Assembly (NCBI GenBank): GCA_937995655.1 | Contig: CALKJI010000005.1 | Span: 248,001-312,000 of the forward strand | Origin: an uncultured Pseudothermotoga sp. | GTDB lineage: Bacteria > Thermotogota > Thermotogae > Thermotogales > DSM-5069 | Direction of reading: 5' to 3' | Length of the DNA stretch: 64,000 nucleotides | Shown: positions 1-8,693 of the stretch, piece by piece | Layout: every line of letters begins with the position of its first letter | Numbering within the stretch: the stretch's first letter is position 1 | The notes under the pieces: model-generated | What the model saw: the letters and a program-made list of their open reading frames with translations, nothing else | Told to the model about the DNA's origin: nothing | Databases searched by the model: none | Made by a program: the position numbers and the translations under genes

Positions 1-325
1 AAAGAGCAAGTTCAACTGTCCAGGGTAACCTGTTCAAGATAGCATCTTTGACAGGTTCTTTACCGACGACAGACCAACCAAGATCACCACTCAAGGTATT
101 CTTTAGCCATTTTACGTACCTGACAACCATCGGGTCTTTCAGTCCGTATTTTTCTTTTATCTTCTCAAGTTGGTTTGGAGTCAGTTTGTCCAAAAGTCCA
201 GGGTTAACATAAGCTGCCAGAAGCCTATCTGAACCCAAACTCTGTATCATACCAAAAACAATTAGTGATATTCCAAACAAAATCAACGGTAAGAGTAAAA
301 ACCTTCTTATGACATAAGCAACCAA
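1..325 (-). CDS. Peptide/oligosaccharide ABC transporter permease, DppB type (N-terminal part)
   Basis: Only the first 108 codons lie in the window; the gene runs off the left edge. The start is TTG at 325, preceded by a strong site AAGGAGGTGTGAT at 331-340. The product begins VAYVIRRFLLLPLILFGISL, a membrane helix after a short basic N-terminus, and continues with a periplasmic stretch (KEKYGLKDPMVVRYVKWLKN, SGDLGWSV) typical of DppB/OppB permeases of the binding-protein-dependent transport family. Such proteins form the membrane channel with a DppC-type partner, which would lie outside the window. It follows the chemoreceptor gene with 16 bases between. Substrate cannot be told; in Thermotogota such systems carry peptides or sugars. 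Confidence 0.85.
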   Translation of the reverse strand, partial: MVAYVIRRFLLLPLILFGISLIVFGMIQSLGSDRLLAAYVNPGLLDKLTPNQLEKIKEKYGLKDPMVVRYVKWLKNTLSGDLGWSVVGKEPVKDAILNRLPWTVELAL

Positions 326-341
326 AGATCACACCTCCTTA

Positions 342-2312
342 TCACACTTTGAATCGGTCAGACAAAGCCTTTAGTTCTCCCACTATATGTGTTAATTCGT
401 CGACTTTCTCTGAGAGGTCCTGAGTATTATCTGCTTGTTTGATGGCACTTTGTGTCAATTCACCAATAATCTTAGATACCGATTCAATGTTTTTGGTTAT
501 TCTATCTACAGCTGTGGTTATTTCTTCTATAGCACCGCTTTGCTCTTGACTTGTTGCAGCAAGATCATTTGCTGCCAATGTGAACTCCTCTATATCTTTT
601 ACCATATTTTCTATCTGCTGTGCGTTTTCTTGTAAAGTTTTCATTGAATCTTGGATTTGGTCCACAACAGCTTGTCCTCCTTGAGCCACCAGAAGACTTT
701 GTGATTTGATTTGTTTTAAGATGTCGCTCACTTCCTGAGTAGCACTTCTACTTTCTTCAGCGAGCTTTCTTATTTCATCTGCAACAACTGCAAATCCTCT
801 TCCCGCTTCTCCTGCACGTGCAGCTTCTATGGCAGCATTCAGCGCAAGCAAGTTTGTTTGTTCTGCGATGCTGTATATTGCATCAGTTATATCACCGATG
901 CGATTAGAAAGGTCAACCAATTTTTGTACCACCTGCATGGACATCTGGCCACTTTCTGCTGTTTGTTTCATATGCTCAGTTAGTTCTTTCATAGAATCCT
1001 TAGTTGAAAAGGCCTTACTTTTGAGTTTTTCAGAGCTTTCAGCAAGTTTTGAAGCGTTCTTGGCAGTATTCTGTGCGCCAGAAGATATCTCTTCCATACC
1101 TGAATTGACCTCTGAAACTGATGACACAATTTCTTCTACCCTTTCATTAGCGACTTGTGCAGACTTTTGCGCTTTATCTGATACCGAGCTTGCCTCCTGC
1201 ATGCTCTCGCTGACTTTGCTGGAAAAAGCTTCAATCCGATCGCTGAGATTCTTGATCTTCGTTACACTGTCTTTGAGATTTTCAGTGACAAGCAAGAATG
1301 CCCCTGAGAGTTTACCGATCTCATCTGAGCTTTTAATTCTTTCATTGATTGTTAGATCACCTTGTGCCACACGCTGAGCCGAGGTTGTCAAAGTCTGCAA
1401 TGGTTTCGTAATCCTCCTAGTGAAAATCATTCCTACAACAATGCTCGCAAATATGACAATTCCAGAGGCTACCAATGACGCCCACAGAGTTTGCAAGAAC
1501 ACTTCCTGCAGTTCTCTGTATGGCATTGTTAAAACAAGAACCCAGTTTGCTGAGGGAATAAGAGAGGTTGTGGCAACTTTTTTCTCTCTATCCAACTCAT
1601 AAATAGTGGAAGAATACTGTGTTTTCTTGATCTTGTCTTCTAAGGGCTTGAGTGAATCGTTGATTTGTGTCAGGGTCTTACCAACGTATTCTTGCCTTGG
1701 ATGTGCCAGTACGGTGGCTTGGGAGTCACACAAGAAAGCATACCCTGTTTTGCCATATTTGAGTGATTCAATCATCTGCCAGAACTTTTCTTGAGGTATC
1801 ACAGCAGCGAACAGACCGGCTGTGTTCCCACTGTAATCTGTAATCTTGATTGCGAGAACAACAGATTTGATTCCTTGCCAATTGAAATTATCCTGTACAT
1901 AGAAATTCTGGTTTTCGAGTACGATTGATTTGAAAAACCTAAATTGTGACACATCCATCTCCTGTTCACTGTATGTAAAGGTCTTACCCTGCAAATTTGA
2001 TAAAAGATAATCAGAAAAGCCAAGCTTTTTAAGATTGTCCCCGTGAGATTTCAGAGCTAGAACAACCATGGCCTTTTCGAAAATCATGAGATAGCTTTCA
2101 AAATTAGACGCAATTGTTGAAAGCTCAGATAATCTTTGCTTGAACCAGTGATCTAACACCAACGCCTCTCTGTCAGCCTTCTGTTCCATCGCACTTGTTG
2201 CAAAAGTCATGAGACGCTGTTGCATAGAAATGATGTTAAGTACGGTGACGATTCCTACGCCGGCAATCACGAAAACCACTACAAGAAAAATTATCTTCGC
2301 ACGCACTGACAT
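342..2312 (-). CDS. Methyl-accepting chemotaxis protein
   Basis: A transmembrane chemoreceptor of 656 residues. The start is ATG at 2312 ([10 protein letters not shown]) behind GGGAGGTGTGG; an upstream in-frame extension has no ribosome-binding site. A first helix (about 6-28) is followed by a periplasmic sensing region of about 250 residues that looks like a double-Cache domain, a second helix near residues 285-310 ending in TRRIT, a HAMP linker, and the cytoplasmic signalling coiled coil with the conserved hairpin tip ([38 protein letters not shown]). It would signal to CheA/CheW and be modified by CheR/CheB. It sits between comF and a peptide-type permease on the same strand, so the ligand may be one handled by that transporter (inference). 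Confidence 0.95.
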   Translation of the reverse strand: MSVRAKIIFLVVVFVIAGVGIVTVLNIISMQQRLMTFATSAMEQKADREALVLDHWFKQRLSELSTIASNFESYLMIFEKAMVVLALKSHGDNLKKLGFSDYLLSNLQGKTFTYSEQEMDVSQFRFFKSIVLENQNFYVQDNFNWQGIKSVVLAIKITDYSGNTAGLFAAVIPQEKFWQMIESLKYGKTGYAFLCDSQATVLAHPRQEYVGKTLTQINDSLKPLEDKIKKTQYSSTIYELDREKKVATTSLIPSANWVLVLTMPYRELQEVFLQTLWASLVASGIVIFASIVVGMIFTRRITKPLQTLTTSAQRVAQGDLTINERIKSSDEIGKLSGAFLLVTENLKDSVTKIKNLSDRIEAFSSKVSESMQEASSVSDKAQKSAQVANERVEEIVSSVSEVNSGMEEISSGAQNTAKNASKLAESSEKLKSKAFSTKDSMKELTEHMKQTAESGQMSMQVVQKLVDLSNRIGDITDAIYSIAEQTNLLALNAAIEAARAGEAGRGFAVVADEIRKLAEESRSATQEVSDILKQIKSQSLLVAQGGQAVVDQIQDSMKTLQENAQQIENMVKDIEEFTLAANDLAATSQEQSGAIEEITTAVDRITKNIESVSKIIGELTQSAIKQADNTQDLSEKVDELTHIVGELKALSDRFKV

Positions 2313-2326
2313 ACACCACACCTCCC

Positions 2327-2938
2327 TCAGGCACGGGCAATACAATAGACGGTGATAGACCTAGCCCCATTATCTTTCAAAACTCTTGCGCACTCCTTAA
2401 CTGTAGAGCCAGTTGTATAAACATCGTCAATCAGTACTATGTCTTTGTAAATTCTAGAGATAGCTGAAAAAGAATTCTTAACTGAATTTCGTCTTTCTTC
2501 TAAGGTCATACCCCTCTTGTTTGATTTCGAAAGGGATTCAAGAGTCTTTTTTGCCACAATACCGGTCATTTTAGAAACACTCTTGGCGATCAAAGCCATT
2601 GTATCAAAACCGCGTTCTTCCAAGGAAGCCAAACTTGAAGGTACCCAAGTGATAAGCTGGGCATCGGAAGGGTAGGTGTTCATAGTTTTCACCAAGAAGG
2701 AAGCGAGAACTCTATTCAAGCGCCAGTGGTGGGAATTTTTATAAAGTAGGATCAGATCACGTAGTTTTGAATCGTATCGACCATAGAAATATGCTGTGAA
2801 TAGAATGTCACTCTCATGCAACACGATAGGACCACTCGAAAGATCATTTAGGCAAGCTGAACAGAGCAGTTCATAATATTTTATTTGTCGATTGCACAAA
2901 AGACAATAATTTGGTAGAACTAATTCAACCAACCCCAA
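2327..2938 (-). CDS. ComF family phosphoribosyltransferase-like protein
   Basis: A 203-residue protein with the ComF layout: an N-terminal zinc-ribbon-like part (CLLC at about residues 12-15 and CSAC at about 27-30) and a C-terminal phosphoribosyltransferase fold with the PRPP-binding motif [14 protein letters not shown] near residues 165-178. ComF proteins are linked to DNA uptake in competent bacteria, but their enzymatic substrate is unknown. The start is TTG at 2938 behind a GAGGTTG site. It lies 60 bases after the shortened purH and 14 bases before the chemoreceptor gene, probably in one transcript. Confidence 0.85.
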   Translation of the reverse strand: MGLVELVLPNYCLLCNRQIKYYELLCSACLNDLSSGPIVLHESDILFTAYFYGRYDSKLRDLILLYKNSHHWRLNRVLASFLVKTMNTYPSDAQLITWVPSSLASLEERGFDTMALIAKSVSKMTGIVAKKTLESLSKSNKRGMTLEERRNSVKNSFSAISRIYKDIVLIDDVYTTGSTVKECARVLKDNGARSITVYCIARA

Positions 2939-2999
2939 AATTCTTGCAACCTCGACCTTTCAGGATAGTAGACAACCAAAAACCTTCGGCTCGATTCTA

Positions 3000-3590
3000 T
3001 CACAAATAAGGATCGACAGCAAAAAGCTCGCTTATCCTTTTATGGACAATCATGTCATACTCACTACACAGCAAAAAAGCTTTCGCACACAATTTCCTTC
3101 TGTGCTGCAAAACAACATCACCGCATCGATCTATTGATTCAACAACAATTGTATAATCATTATAATCACATACTGGCACTACGTCTCTATAGTTTTTTGC
3201 TGCGGCTCTAAGTAATGCGACGCCGCCTATATCTATCGATTCGAGTAATTCCTTCTCATCAAAACTTTGCGCCAAAGGCCTAAGGTTCACAACAACCATA
3301 TCAATAGGTTGAACACCAAGTGCATACAATTGTTGCAGGTGCTCCCTGTTGGAAAGTTTCGCAAGCACAGCTGCAAAGATCTTTGGATGGAGTGTTTTTA
3401 CTCTTCCATCTAAAAGTTCGTGATAACCTGTCAATTGTTCTACTTCTTGGACACTTATTCCATTTTCTTTGAGAAAAATGGAAGTACCATGTGTTGCAAG
3501 TATTGATACGCCTCTCTTTGACAGTTCTCTTGCAAAGTCCAACAACCCAGTTTTGTCCCAAACACTCATCAGAACTCTTTTTATGTTCAA
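3000..3590 (-). CDS. IMP cyclohydrolase-type domain of PurH, without the AICAR formyltransferase half
   Basis: Begins NIKRVLMSVWDKTGL after the TTG codon and shows the PurH N-terminal (MGS-like) landmarks ILATHGTSIFL, LDGRVKTLHPKIFAAVLA and IDIGGVALLRAAAKNYRDV. Bifunctional PurH proteins are about 450-520 residues; this one stops after about 196, where the cyclohydrolase domain ends, so the formyltransferase domain is absent. The start is set at TTG 3590 behind GGAGCGTGATCAG; an open frame extends to 3644, but that part is the uraA terminator hairpin. The second PurH reaction would need another enzyme elsewhere, or the gene is a remnant. The cyclohydrolase landmarks are intact, which favours a working single-domain protein. 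Confidence 0.75.
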   Translation of the reverse strand: MNIKRVLMSVWDKTGLLDFARELSKRGVSILATHGTSIFLKENGISVQEVEQLTGYHELLDGRVKTLHPKIFAAVLAKLSNREHLQQLYALGVQPIDMVVVNLRPLAQSFDEKELLESIDIGGVALLRAAAKNYRDVVPVCDYNDYTIVVESIDRCGDVVLQHRRKLCAKAFLLCSEYDMIVHKRISELFAVDPYL

Positions 3591-3618
3591 CTGATCACGC
3601 TCCAAACACAATTCTATC

Positions 3619-3642
3619 AAAAAAGGCGGCATGGAAGCCGCC
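3619..3642 (-). terminator. Intrinsic terminator after uraA
   Basis: On the minus strand GGCGGC, a six-base loop and GCCGCC are followed by six T. It lies 23 bases past the uraA stop and before the shortened purH. It shows that the first residues of the longer open frame through this spot are not coding. Confidence 0.85.
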
Positions 3643-3664
3643 AAAATTTTCTTTTCATTTTTTC

Positions 3665-4876
3665 TCAGTTTTCCTTCTTGTCGACAATCAGTAAATTTGC
3701 GACAATACCAACCACTGCGGCTAAACTCAAACCCTTCAGTTCAATAGGGCCGATCTTTAAGGACGCGCCGCCTATTCCAACTGTTAATATCAAAGATGCC
3801 ACAAGAAGGTTCTTTGCCTTAGAAAAATCTACCTTTGCGTTTACAAGTGTCCTGATACCAACTGAGGCTATCATCCCAAACAGTATCAAGCTTATACCAC
3901 CAATAACACAACTTGGTACGGTTCTCAACAAGCCACCAAACTTTGAAACAAATGCAACAATTATGGCAATGATCGCTGCTCCCCTTAAGACTCTTGGATC
4001 ATAGACACGCGTAAGGGCAAGAACACCCGTATTTTCGCTGTACGTCGTATTCGCTGGACCTCCAAGCAATCCTGCAATAGATGTTGCCAAACCATCGCCA
4101 ATTAGAGTTCTATGTAAACCGGGGTATTCAAAGAAATTCTTGCCTACTACAGCGCCATTGGTTGTTATATCCCCTATGTGCTCCATGAAAGTTGCTATTG
4201 ATACAGGAGCAATCATTGCTATTGCTGTCCAGTCAAATTTCGGAAAGATGAACTTCGGTATGCTAAACCAACTTACCTGATTCAGGGCAGAGCTGTCAAC
4301 TTCTTTAAGAAATAGAGCAAAGACATACCCCACGATGACTCCTGACAAAACGGGGACGAGACTCCAAAAACCTTTTAAAAAGATAGACACCACTATGACA
4401 GTTACAATGACCACTACTGCAATAAACCAATTCGTACTAGCCATTTGGATTGCAACGGGACTCAATGTAAGACCTATCACGATAATCATGGGTCCTGTGA
4501 CAACAGGTGGAAAGAGTTTCTTAACCCTTTCAATTCCCAGTATTCCTACAGCCAAGGCGAACAGTAAATACACAAGACCTGCTGCAAAGATGCCGCCCGT
4601 TGCATATGAGAGGTCACCGAACTTCTCCTTAACCATGATCACAGGTGCTATGAAAGCAAAGCTCGATCCAAGAAAGACCGGAACGACTCCTGCAGTGAAT
4701 GAATGAAACACAAGTGTTCCTATGCCGGCAGTGAACAAAGCAACAAGGGGATCAAGACCGGTGAGTAGAGGTACTAAGACCGTTGCTCCAAACATAGCTA
4801 CAAAATGCTGAAGAGATAAGACAAGATACTTCCAACCAGTTACGCGCTGTTGGACAAGCGAAGCTTGAGCTTCCAT
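3665..4876 (-). CDS. uraA: Uracil/xanthine permease, NCS2 family
   Basis: A 403-residue integral membrane protein with about 12-14 hydrophobic segments, beginning with the NCS2 signature region (YLVLSLQHFVAMFGATVLVP) and containing GLLGGPANTTYSENTGVLAL, the family's conserved substrate-site stretch. It would import uracil, or possibly xanthine, by proton symport. The start ATG 4876 is preceded by AAGGAGGAT. It has its own promoter and terminator, so it is probably a single-gene unit. The short leader contains a CTCCTG/CAGGA hairpin directly before the ribosome-binding site, which could affect translation (inference). It lies between purine-type and sugar genes without a clear pathway link. 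Confidence 0.93.
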   Translation of the reverse strand: MEAQASLVQQRVTGWKYLVLSLQHFVAMFGATVLVPLLTGLDPLVALFTAGIGTLVFHSFTAGVVPVFLGSSFAFIAPVIMVKEKFGDLSYATGGIFAAGLVYLLFALAVGILGIERVKKLFPPVVTGPMIIVIGLTLSPVAIQMASTNWFIAVVVIVTVIVVSIFLKGFWSLVPVLSGVIVGYVFALFLKEVDSSALNQVSWFSIPKFIFPKFDWTAIAMIAPVSIATFMEHIGDITTNGAVVGKNFFEYPGLHRTLIGDGLATSIAGLLGGPANTTYSENTGVLALTRVYDPRVLRGAAIIAIIVAFVSKFGGLLRTVPSCVIGGISLILFGMIASVGIRTLVNAKVDFSKAKNLLVASLILTVGIGGASLKIGPIELKGLSLAAVVGIVANLLIVDKKEN

Positions 4877-4926
4877 TTTTATCCTCCTTCCTGCCCTCTC
4901 AGGAGCAAATTAAAGGATCCTCGAAA

Positions 4927-4955
4927 AGTGTATCATCGAGTAGTTAATCTGTCAA
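4927..4955 (-). promoter_or_regulatory. Promoter of uraA
   Basis: On the minus strand a perfect -35 box TTGACA (4950-4955) and a -10 box TACACT (4927-4932) are separated by 17 bases. The predicted start of transcription is about 45 bases before the uraA ATG. Confidence 0.75.
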
Positions 4956-4960
4956 TGGTT

Positions 4961-4986
4961 TTGGTTGGTAAAGGTTATGGTATAAT
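4961..4986 (+). promoter_or_regulatory. Probable promoter of the kdgK-iclR operon
   Basis: A perfect -10 box TATAAT at 4981-4986 lies 60 bases before kdgK. The best -35-like match is TTGGTT at 4961-4966, with a short 14-base gap, so activation or another spacing is possible. It is back-to-back with the uraA promoter. Confidence 0.5.
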
Positions 4987-5045
4987 GATGGTAAAGATTT
5001 ATCTATGGTATTTATGATTATCTATTAGGAAATGGAGGTGTTGAG

Positions 5046-6068
5046 ATGTCACGAGTGATAACTTTTGGAGAAATCATGATGAGGCTTGCAACGCCTAATT
5101 ATTTAAGACTTGTTCAGACCAATCAGTTTGAAATTACATACGCAGGTGCCGAAGCAAATGTAGCTGTTTCGCTTGCGAATTTTGGTGTTGACACAGCATT
5201 CATAACCAAATTGCCAAACAACGACCTTGGTCAAGCGGTCTTAAGAACTTTGAGACAATACGGTGTAAATACTTCCTACATAACTTTTTCAGATGGAAGA
5301 CTGGGCTTATATTTTCTCGAGACAGGCTTTTCTCAAAGGCCTTCGAAGGTCATATATGACAGGGCGAATTCGGTCTTCGCATTGTCAAAGCCTGAAGATT
5401 TCAATTGGGATGAGATCTTTAAAGATGCAATCTGGTTCCATTTTACTGGTATAACACCTGCTTTGGGTGACAATCTTGTGGAATCCTGCAAGAAAGCCCT
5501 TCAACAAGCAAAGGAGAAAAACATAACGGTTTCTTGTGATCTGAACTACCGTGCAAAACTCTGGAGTGAACAGAAAGCACGACAGGTCATGACAGAACTT
5601 GTTAAATATGTGGATGTGCTTTTTGCAAACGAGGAGGATGCAGAAAAAGTATTTGGAATTCGTGCAGACGATTCGAACATCGTAGAAGGGAAATTGAGCC
5701 TGAAAGGATACGAGCAGGTGTGTCGCAGATTGCAGGAGACATTCGGTTTAAAAAAGGTTGCCATAAGTCTAAGAGAGAGCATCGTAGCGAACGTGAATGG
5801 CTGGTCGGGGGTTCTTTTGGATGGCGATCGTTTCTATCAGAGCAAACAATACACTGTTCACATTGTTGATCGAGTAGGAGCAGGCGATTCATTCGCTGCT
5901 GGTTTGATATACGGAATAATAAACCATATGGAACCACAGCAATCTTTGGACTTCGCAGTTGCGGCATCTTGTTTGAAACATACGATAATCGGTGATTTCA
6001 ACCAAGTAACATTGGAAGAGGTTAAAAAGCTCGCCAAAGGCGAAGGATCAGGACGAGTGGTGAGATGA
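5046..6068 (+). CDS. kdgK: 2-keto-3-deoxygluconate kinase (PfkB family)
   Basis: A 340-residue PfkB-family sugar kinase. It begins SRVITFGEIMMRLATPNYLR, typical of KDG kinases, has the sugar-binding region AGAEANVAVSLANFG (about residues 33-47) and the catalytic anion-hole motif near residue 275, DRVGAGDSFAAGLIYG. It should phosphorylate 2-keto-3-deoxygluconate to KDPG in uronate and pectin breakdown. The ATG follows GGAGGTG. An IclR-type regulator starts directly after the stop (TGAATG), a usual KdgR arrangement that supports the assignment. A related 2-keto sugar acid cannot be excluded. Confidence 0.88.
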   Translation: MSRVITFGEIMMRLATPNYLRLVQTNQFEITYAGAEANVAVSLANFGVDTAFITKLPNNDLGQAVLRTLRQYGVNTSYITFSDGRLGLYFLETGFSQRPSKVIYDRANSVFALSKPEDFNWDEIFKDAIWFHFTGITPALGDNLVESCKKALQQAKEKNITVSCDLNYRAKLWSEQKARQVMTELVKYVDVLFANEEDAEKVFGIRADDSNIVEGKLSLKGYEQVCRRLQETFGLKKVAISLRESIVANVNGWSGVLLDGDRFYQSKQYTVHIVDRVGAGDSFAAGLIYGIINHMEPQQSLDFAVAASCLKHTIIGDFNQVTLEEVKKLAKGEGSGRVVR

Positions 6069-6824
6069 ATGGCGATAGGATCTGTTGAAAAGGCTTTGAA
6101 GATTCTTGAATTCATAATAACTAAGAAGAATGGTGCGAGAATCCAAGATATTGCTGATCATTTAAAAATATCCTCTCCGGCGGTCTATAAACATCTTGAA
6201 ACCCTTGTCCGGGCTGGTTATGTATGTAAAGAACCACACAGTCACAAATATTTGCCGTCTTACAAAATAGTCGAGCTTGGAAGCATAATCCTCAGAAATG
6301 TTCAAATTAGGGAAATTGCGCATCCTTTCTTGGTAGATCTCATGGAAAAAACTGGCATGACTATTCATTTTGCACTCAGAAATGGTTATGAAGGCGTTTA
6401 TGTTGATAAAATAGAGAGCGCTCGAACGATACCTACGGTGTCACGAATTGGAATGAGGATGAGGCTGTACTCTACAGGCTTTGGTAAAGCAATTTTGGCA
6501 TTTCTGTCAGATGAAGAGCTGGATGAATATTTTGCCAAAGTGAAACTTGAGCGACAAACTCCTCATACAATAACCGATGTAGAAAGGTTGAGAAAGGAAC
6601 TCTTCGTTGTCAAACAAAAAGGTTACGCTATTGATAACCAAGAAAATGAGCCTGGTATAATGTGTATAGGTGCTCCAGTGTTTGATTACACGGGTTCTGT
6701 TATAGGAGGAATAAGCGTCACGGGAGCCGCAAGTTTTTTCAGTGATCAGATGATAGATATTGTTGCAAATGAGGTTGTCAAAACGGCACGTGAAATTTCC
6801 AAAAGGCTTGGGGCATCTACTTGA
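6069..6824 (+). CDS. IclR family transcriptional regulator
   Basis: A 251-residue regulator with the IclR layout: an N-terminal winged helix-turn-helix (SVEKALKILEFIITKKNG, ISSPAVYKHLETLVRAGYV) and a C-terminal effector-binding domain (GIMCIGAPVFDYTGSVIGGI). It begins at the base after the kdgK stop and no separate strong ribosome-binding site is seen, so it is probably translated by coupling. By context it is likely the repressor of sugar-acid catabolism sensing KDG, as KdgR does; the ligand is inferred, not shown. Confidence 0.9.
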   Translation: MAIGSVEKALKILEFIITKKNGARIQDIADHLKISSPAVYKHLETLVRAGYVCKEPHSHKYLPSYKIVELGSIILRNVQIREIAHPFLVDLMEKTGMTIHFALRNGYEGVYVDKIESARTIPTVSRIGMRMRLYSTGFGKAILAFLSDEELDEYFAKVKLERQTPHTITDVERLRKELFVVKQKGYAIDNQENEPGIMCIGAPVFDYTGSVIGGISVTGAASFFSDQMIDIVANEVVKTAREISKRLGAST

Positions 6825-6899
6825 ATGAATTGATCACCCCACCTCTAATGTAAATGTAAACGATCACTTGGTACCATATGATCTTTAGGAGGTGGTAGA

Positions 6900-7274
6900 A
6901 TGCGGTTAAAATTTATCTTTGGTACATGTGAAGTTATCGCCGAACTTGATGAAAACAAAGCTCCAATGACAGTTGATGCCATCAGAAAATGTCTGCCCAT
7001 TAAAAGTGTTGTGAACAGATGGGGTGACGAGATTTATTTCGAAACGCCTGTAAAGATCACAACGGATGAAAACAGTAAAGATGTAGTAGAAGAAGGGGAC
7101 GTGGCATTTTGGATACCGGGGAAGGCTATATGCATCTTCTTCGGTAAGACACCCATAAGTGATGAGAAGATTAGGCCAGCCAGTGCTGTGAACGTGTTCG
7201 GCAGAATAAAAGAGGGTTTAGGACTATTAAAGGAAATCAAATCTGGTACTAAGGTGATTGTTCAAATCGACTAA
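6900..7274 (+). CDS. Cyclophilin-like fold protein (TM1367 type)
   Basis: A 124-residue protein resembling Thermotoga TM1367, a small beta-barrel protein with a cyclophilin-like fold but no shown isomerase activity. Visible marks are LKFIFGTCEVIAELDENKAP at the start, WGDEIYFETPV in the middle and DVAFWIPGKAICIFFGKTP. The ATG has a strong AGGAGGTGG site. It stands between iclR (75 bases) and a membrane-anchored unknown. Its role is unknown; a small-molecule-binding or isomerase role has been suggested for the family on fold grounds only. Confidence 0.75.
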   Translation: MRLKFIFGTCEVIAELDENKAPMTVDAIRKCLPIKSVVNRWGDEIYFETPVKITTDENSKDVVEEGDVAFWIPGKAICIFFGKTPISDEKIRPASAVNVFGRIKEGLGLLKEIKSGTKVIVQID

Positions 7275-7316
7275 ATTCTCCTCCTGTGGTAACATAATTT
7301 TAGGAAGGAGGAGAAT
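7275..7316 (+). promoter_or_regulatory. Perfect 10-bp inverted repeat covering the next gene's ribosome-binding site
   Basis: ATTCTCCTCC at 7275-7284 is the exact reverse complement of GGAGGAGAAT at 7307-7316, with 22 bases between. The right arm contains the Shine-Dalgarno sequence of the GTG start at 7319, so the folded RNA would hide it. The left arm begins one base after the previous stop codon. There is no T-run, so it is not a normal terminator. Confidence 0.65.
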
Positions 7317-7318
7317 CA

Positions 7319-7903
7319 GTGAATCAAAAAACATTATTTTATATACTCATTGCATTCATAGTTTTCTTTATCGCCACGCAGTTGATCACGACCTTGACAC
7401 AAAAACCACCTTTTGAGATAGCCTATTATAGAAGTATTATGGAGTACGATTACACAGGCCAGGCTACGTTCACAGCAACGGCTGGCCTTTTTTTCAAAGA
7501 CAAAGCTAAGCAGCAGCAATATGTCAGTCAGTACCAACAAGCTTCTACGTCGACCTTCAAGAATTATTTCGATGACATAAGCAAGAAGATAGGTAGGCAG
7601 ATAGATGTGATATCTATGAATTCAACTGTCATAGAAAGGTCAGGCATACTTGAAATCTTGGAAGTCGCCCGATTGTCGAATGTAGCATTGGTTCAAGATG
7701 GTATAGTTGACACGTCATTGAAAGACATATCCATATACTCTGTTAACGATTCGCAGATCACAGTTGTCATTCCACCGGATGCGCAGATACTGACAATAGA
7801 ACCAACGCCGACCAAGGTCGTTTCGAACCAGATTTACTGGCAACCCAGTCAAGCCTCTATGATTTTTCCAAGGGTTATCTTTAAGAAAGGTGAGAAAAAT
7901 TGA
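7319..7903 (+). CDS. Membrane-anchored protein of unknown function
   Basis: A 194-residue protein with a single N-terminal membrane helix (TLFYILIAFIVFFIATQLI, about residues 5-23) and an outside domain of about 165 residues rich in beta-type sequence (ITVVIPPDAQILTIEPTPTK). No catalytic motif is seen. It may belong to a Thermotogota-specific family of unknown function; I do not assign a role. The start is GTG 7319, and its ribosome-binding site is inside an inverted repeat, pointing to translational control. The sirtuin gene overlaps its stop codon. Confidence 0.8.
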   Translation: MNQKTLFYILIAFIVFFIATQLITTLTQKPPFEIAYYRSIMEYDYTGQATFTATAGLFFKDKAKQQQYVSQYQQASTSTFKNYFDDISKKIGRQIDVISMNSTVIERSGILEILEVARLSNVALVQDGIVDTSLKDISIYSVNDSQITVVIPPDAQILTIEPTPTKVVSNQIYWQPSQASMIFPRVIFKKGEKN

Positions 7904-8640
7904 TAGATCATTTTCTTCAGTTGATCAAATCTTCAAAACATGTAGTTGTTCTGACTGGAGCGGGAATAAGTACACCAAGCGGTATACCAGATTTTCGAAG
8001 TCCTACCGGGCTTTATTCAAAGTACCCCGAAGACATCTTTGACATAGAGTACTTTTATCGTGACACTAAAGGGTTCTACAAATTCTGTAAAGAGATCCTA
8101 ATACCGATGGCTGATGTTAAACCAAATGCTGCACACTTCATGCTCGCAAAGCTTGAACAAAAAGGTATTCTGAAAGCAGTGATCACTCAGAATATAGACG
8201 GTTTACATCAGAAGGCAGGAAGTAGAAATGTTATAGAATTGCATGGTAGTGTATATGAGTATTACTGCACTCGATGTTCAAAACAATTCAGTATCTCATC
8301 AGTCAAAGAAATGCTTGGTATTTCAGATCTTCCATTGTGTAGCTGTTCAGGAGTGATCAAACCAAAGATTGTCTTTTTCGGGGAGTCATTACCCCAAGAG
8401 GCTCTGTACGATGCTCAAGATCACTCTAAAAGGTGTGATTTAATGATCGTAATGGGGAGTTCTTTGGTTGTCTATCCTGCAGCACAACTTCCTTTCATTG
8501 CGAAAATGAATGGTGCAAAGGTTCTGATCGTGAACAAAGGTAAAACCGGTTTTGATGACCTGTGTGATTTAAAGATACAAGAAGATCTTTCTTTGTTTGC
8601 TGAAAAATGTTTCATGGCAGATCCAGGTCTTTTCAGTTGA
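7900..8640 (+). CDS. NAD-dependent protein deacylase, Sir2 family
   Basis: A 246-residue sirtuin, the same length as my recollection of the Thermotoga maritima enzyme. It shows the NAD-binding motifs TGAGISTPSGIPDFRS (about residues 20-35) and TQNIDGLHQKAG, the catalytic histidine in ELHGS, a zinc site made of CTRC and CSC, and GSSLVVYPAAQLP. It removes acyl groups from lysines using NAD. Translation starts at TTG 7900, overlapping the previous stop as TTGA, so it is probably coupled to the membrane-anchored unknown. Confidence 0.95.
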   Translation: MIDHFLQLIKSSKHVVVLTGAGISTPSGIPDFRSPTGLYSKYPEDIFDIEYFYRDTKGFYKFCKEILIPMADVKPNAAHFMLAKLEQKGILKAVITQNIDGLHQKAGSRNVIELHGSVYEYYCTRCSKQFSISSVKEMLGISDLPLCSCSGVIKPKIVFFGESLPQEALYDAQDHSKRCDLMIVMGSSLVVYPAAQLPFIAKMNGAKVLIVNKGKTGFDDLCDLKIQEDLSLFAEKCFMADPGLFS

Positions 8641-8693
8641 ACAACTTCGTTTTATACTACAAAAGGTAATCGAAAAATCAAGGAGCGAAGTAG

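Noticed and set aside
829-1377. 182-residue plus-strand open frame inside the chemoreceptor gene
   Set aside because: It is the shadow of the repetitive coiled-coil coding sequence of the receptor and has no ribosome-binding site or recognisable motif.
3591-3644. N-terminal extension of the short PurH (AASMPPFLIELCLERDQ)
   Set aside because: It is the translation of the uraA terminator hairpin and trailing sequence; PurH similarity begins after TTG 3590.
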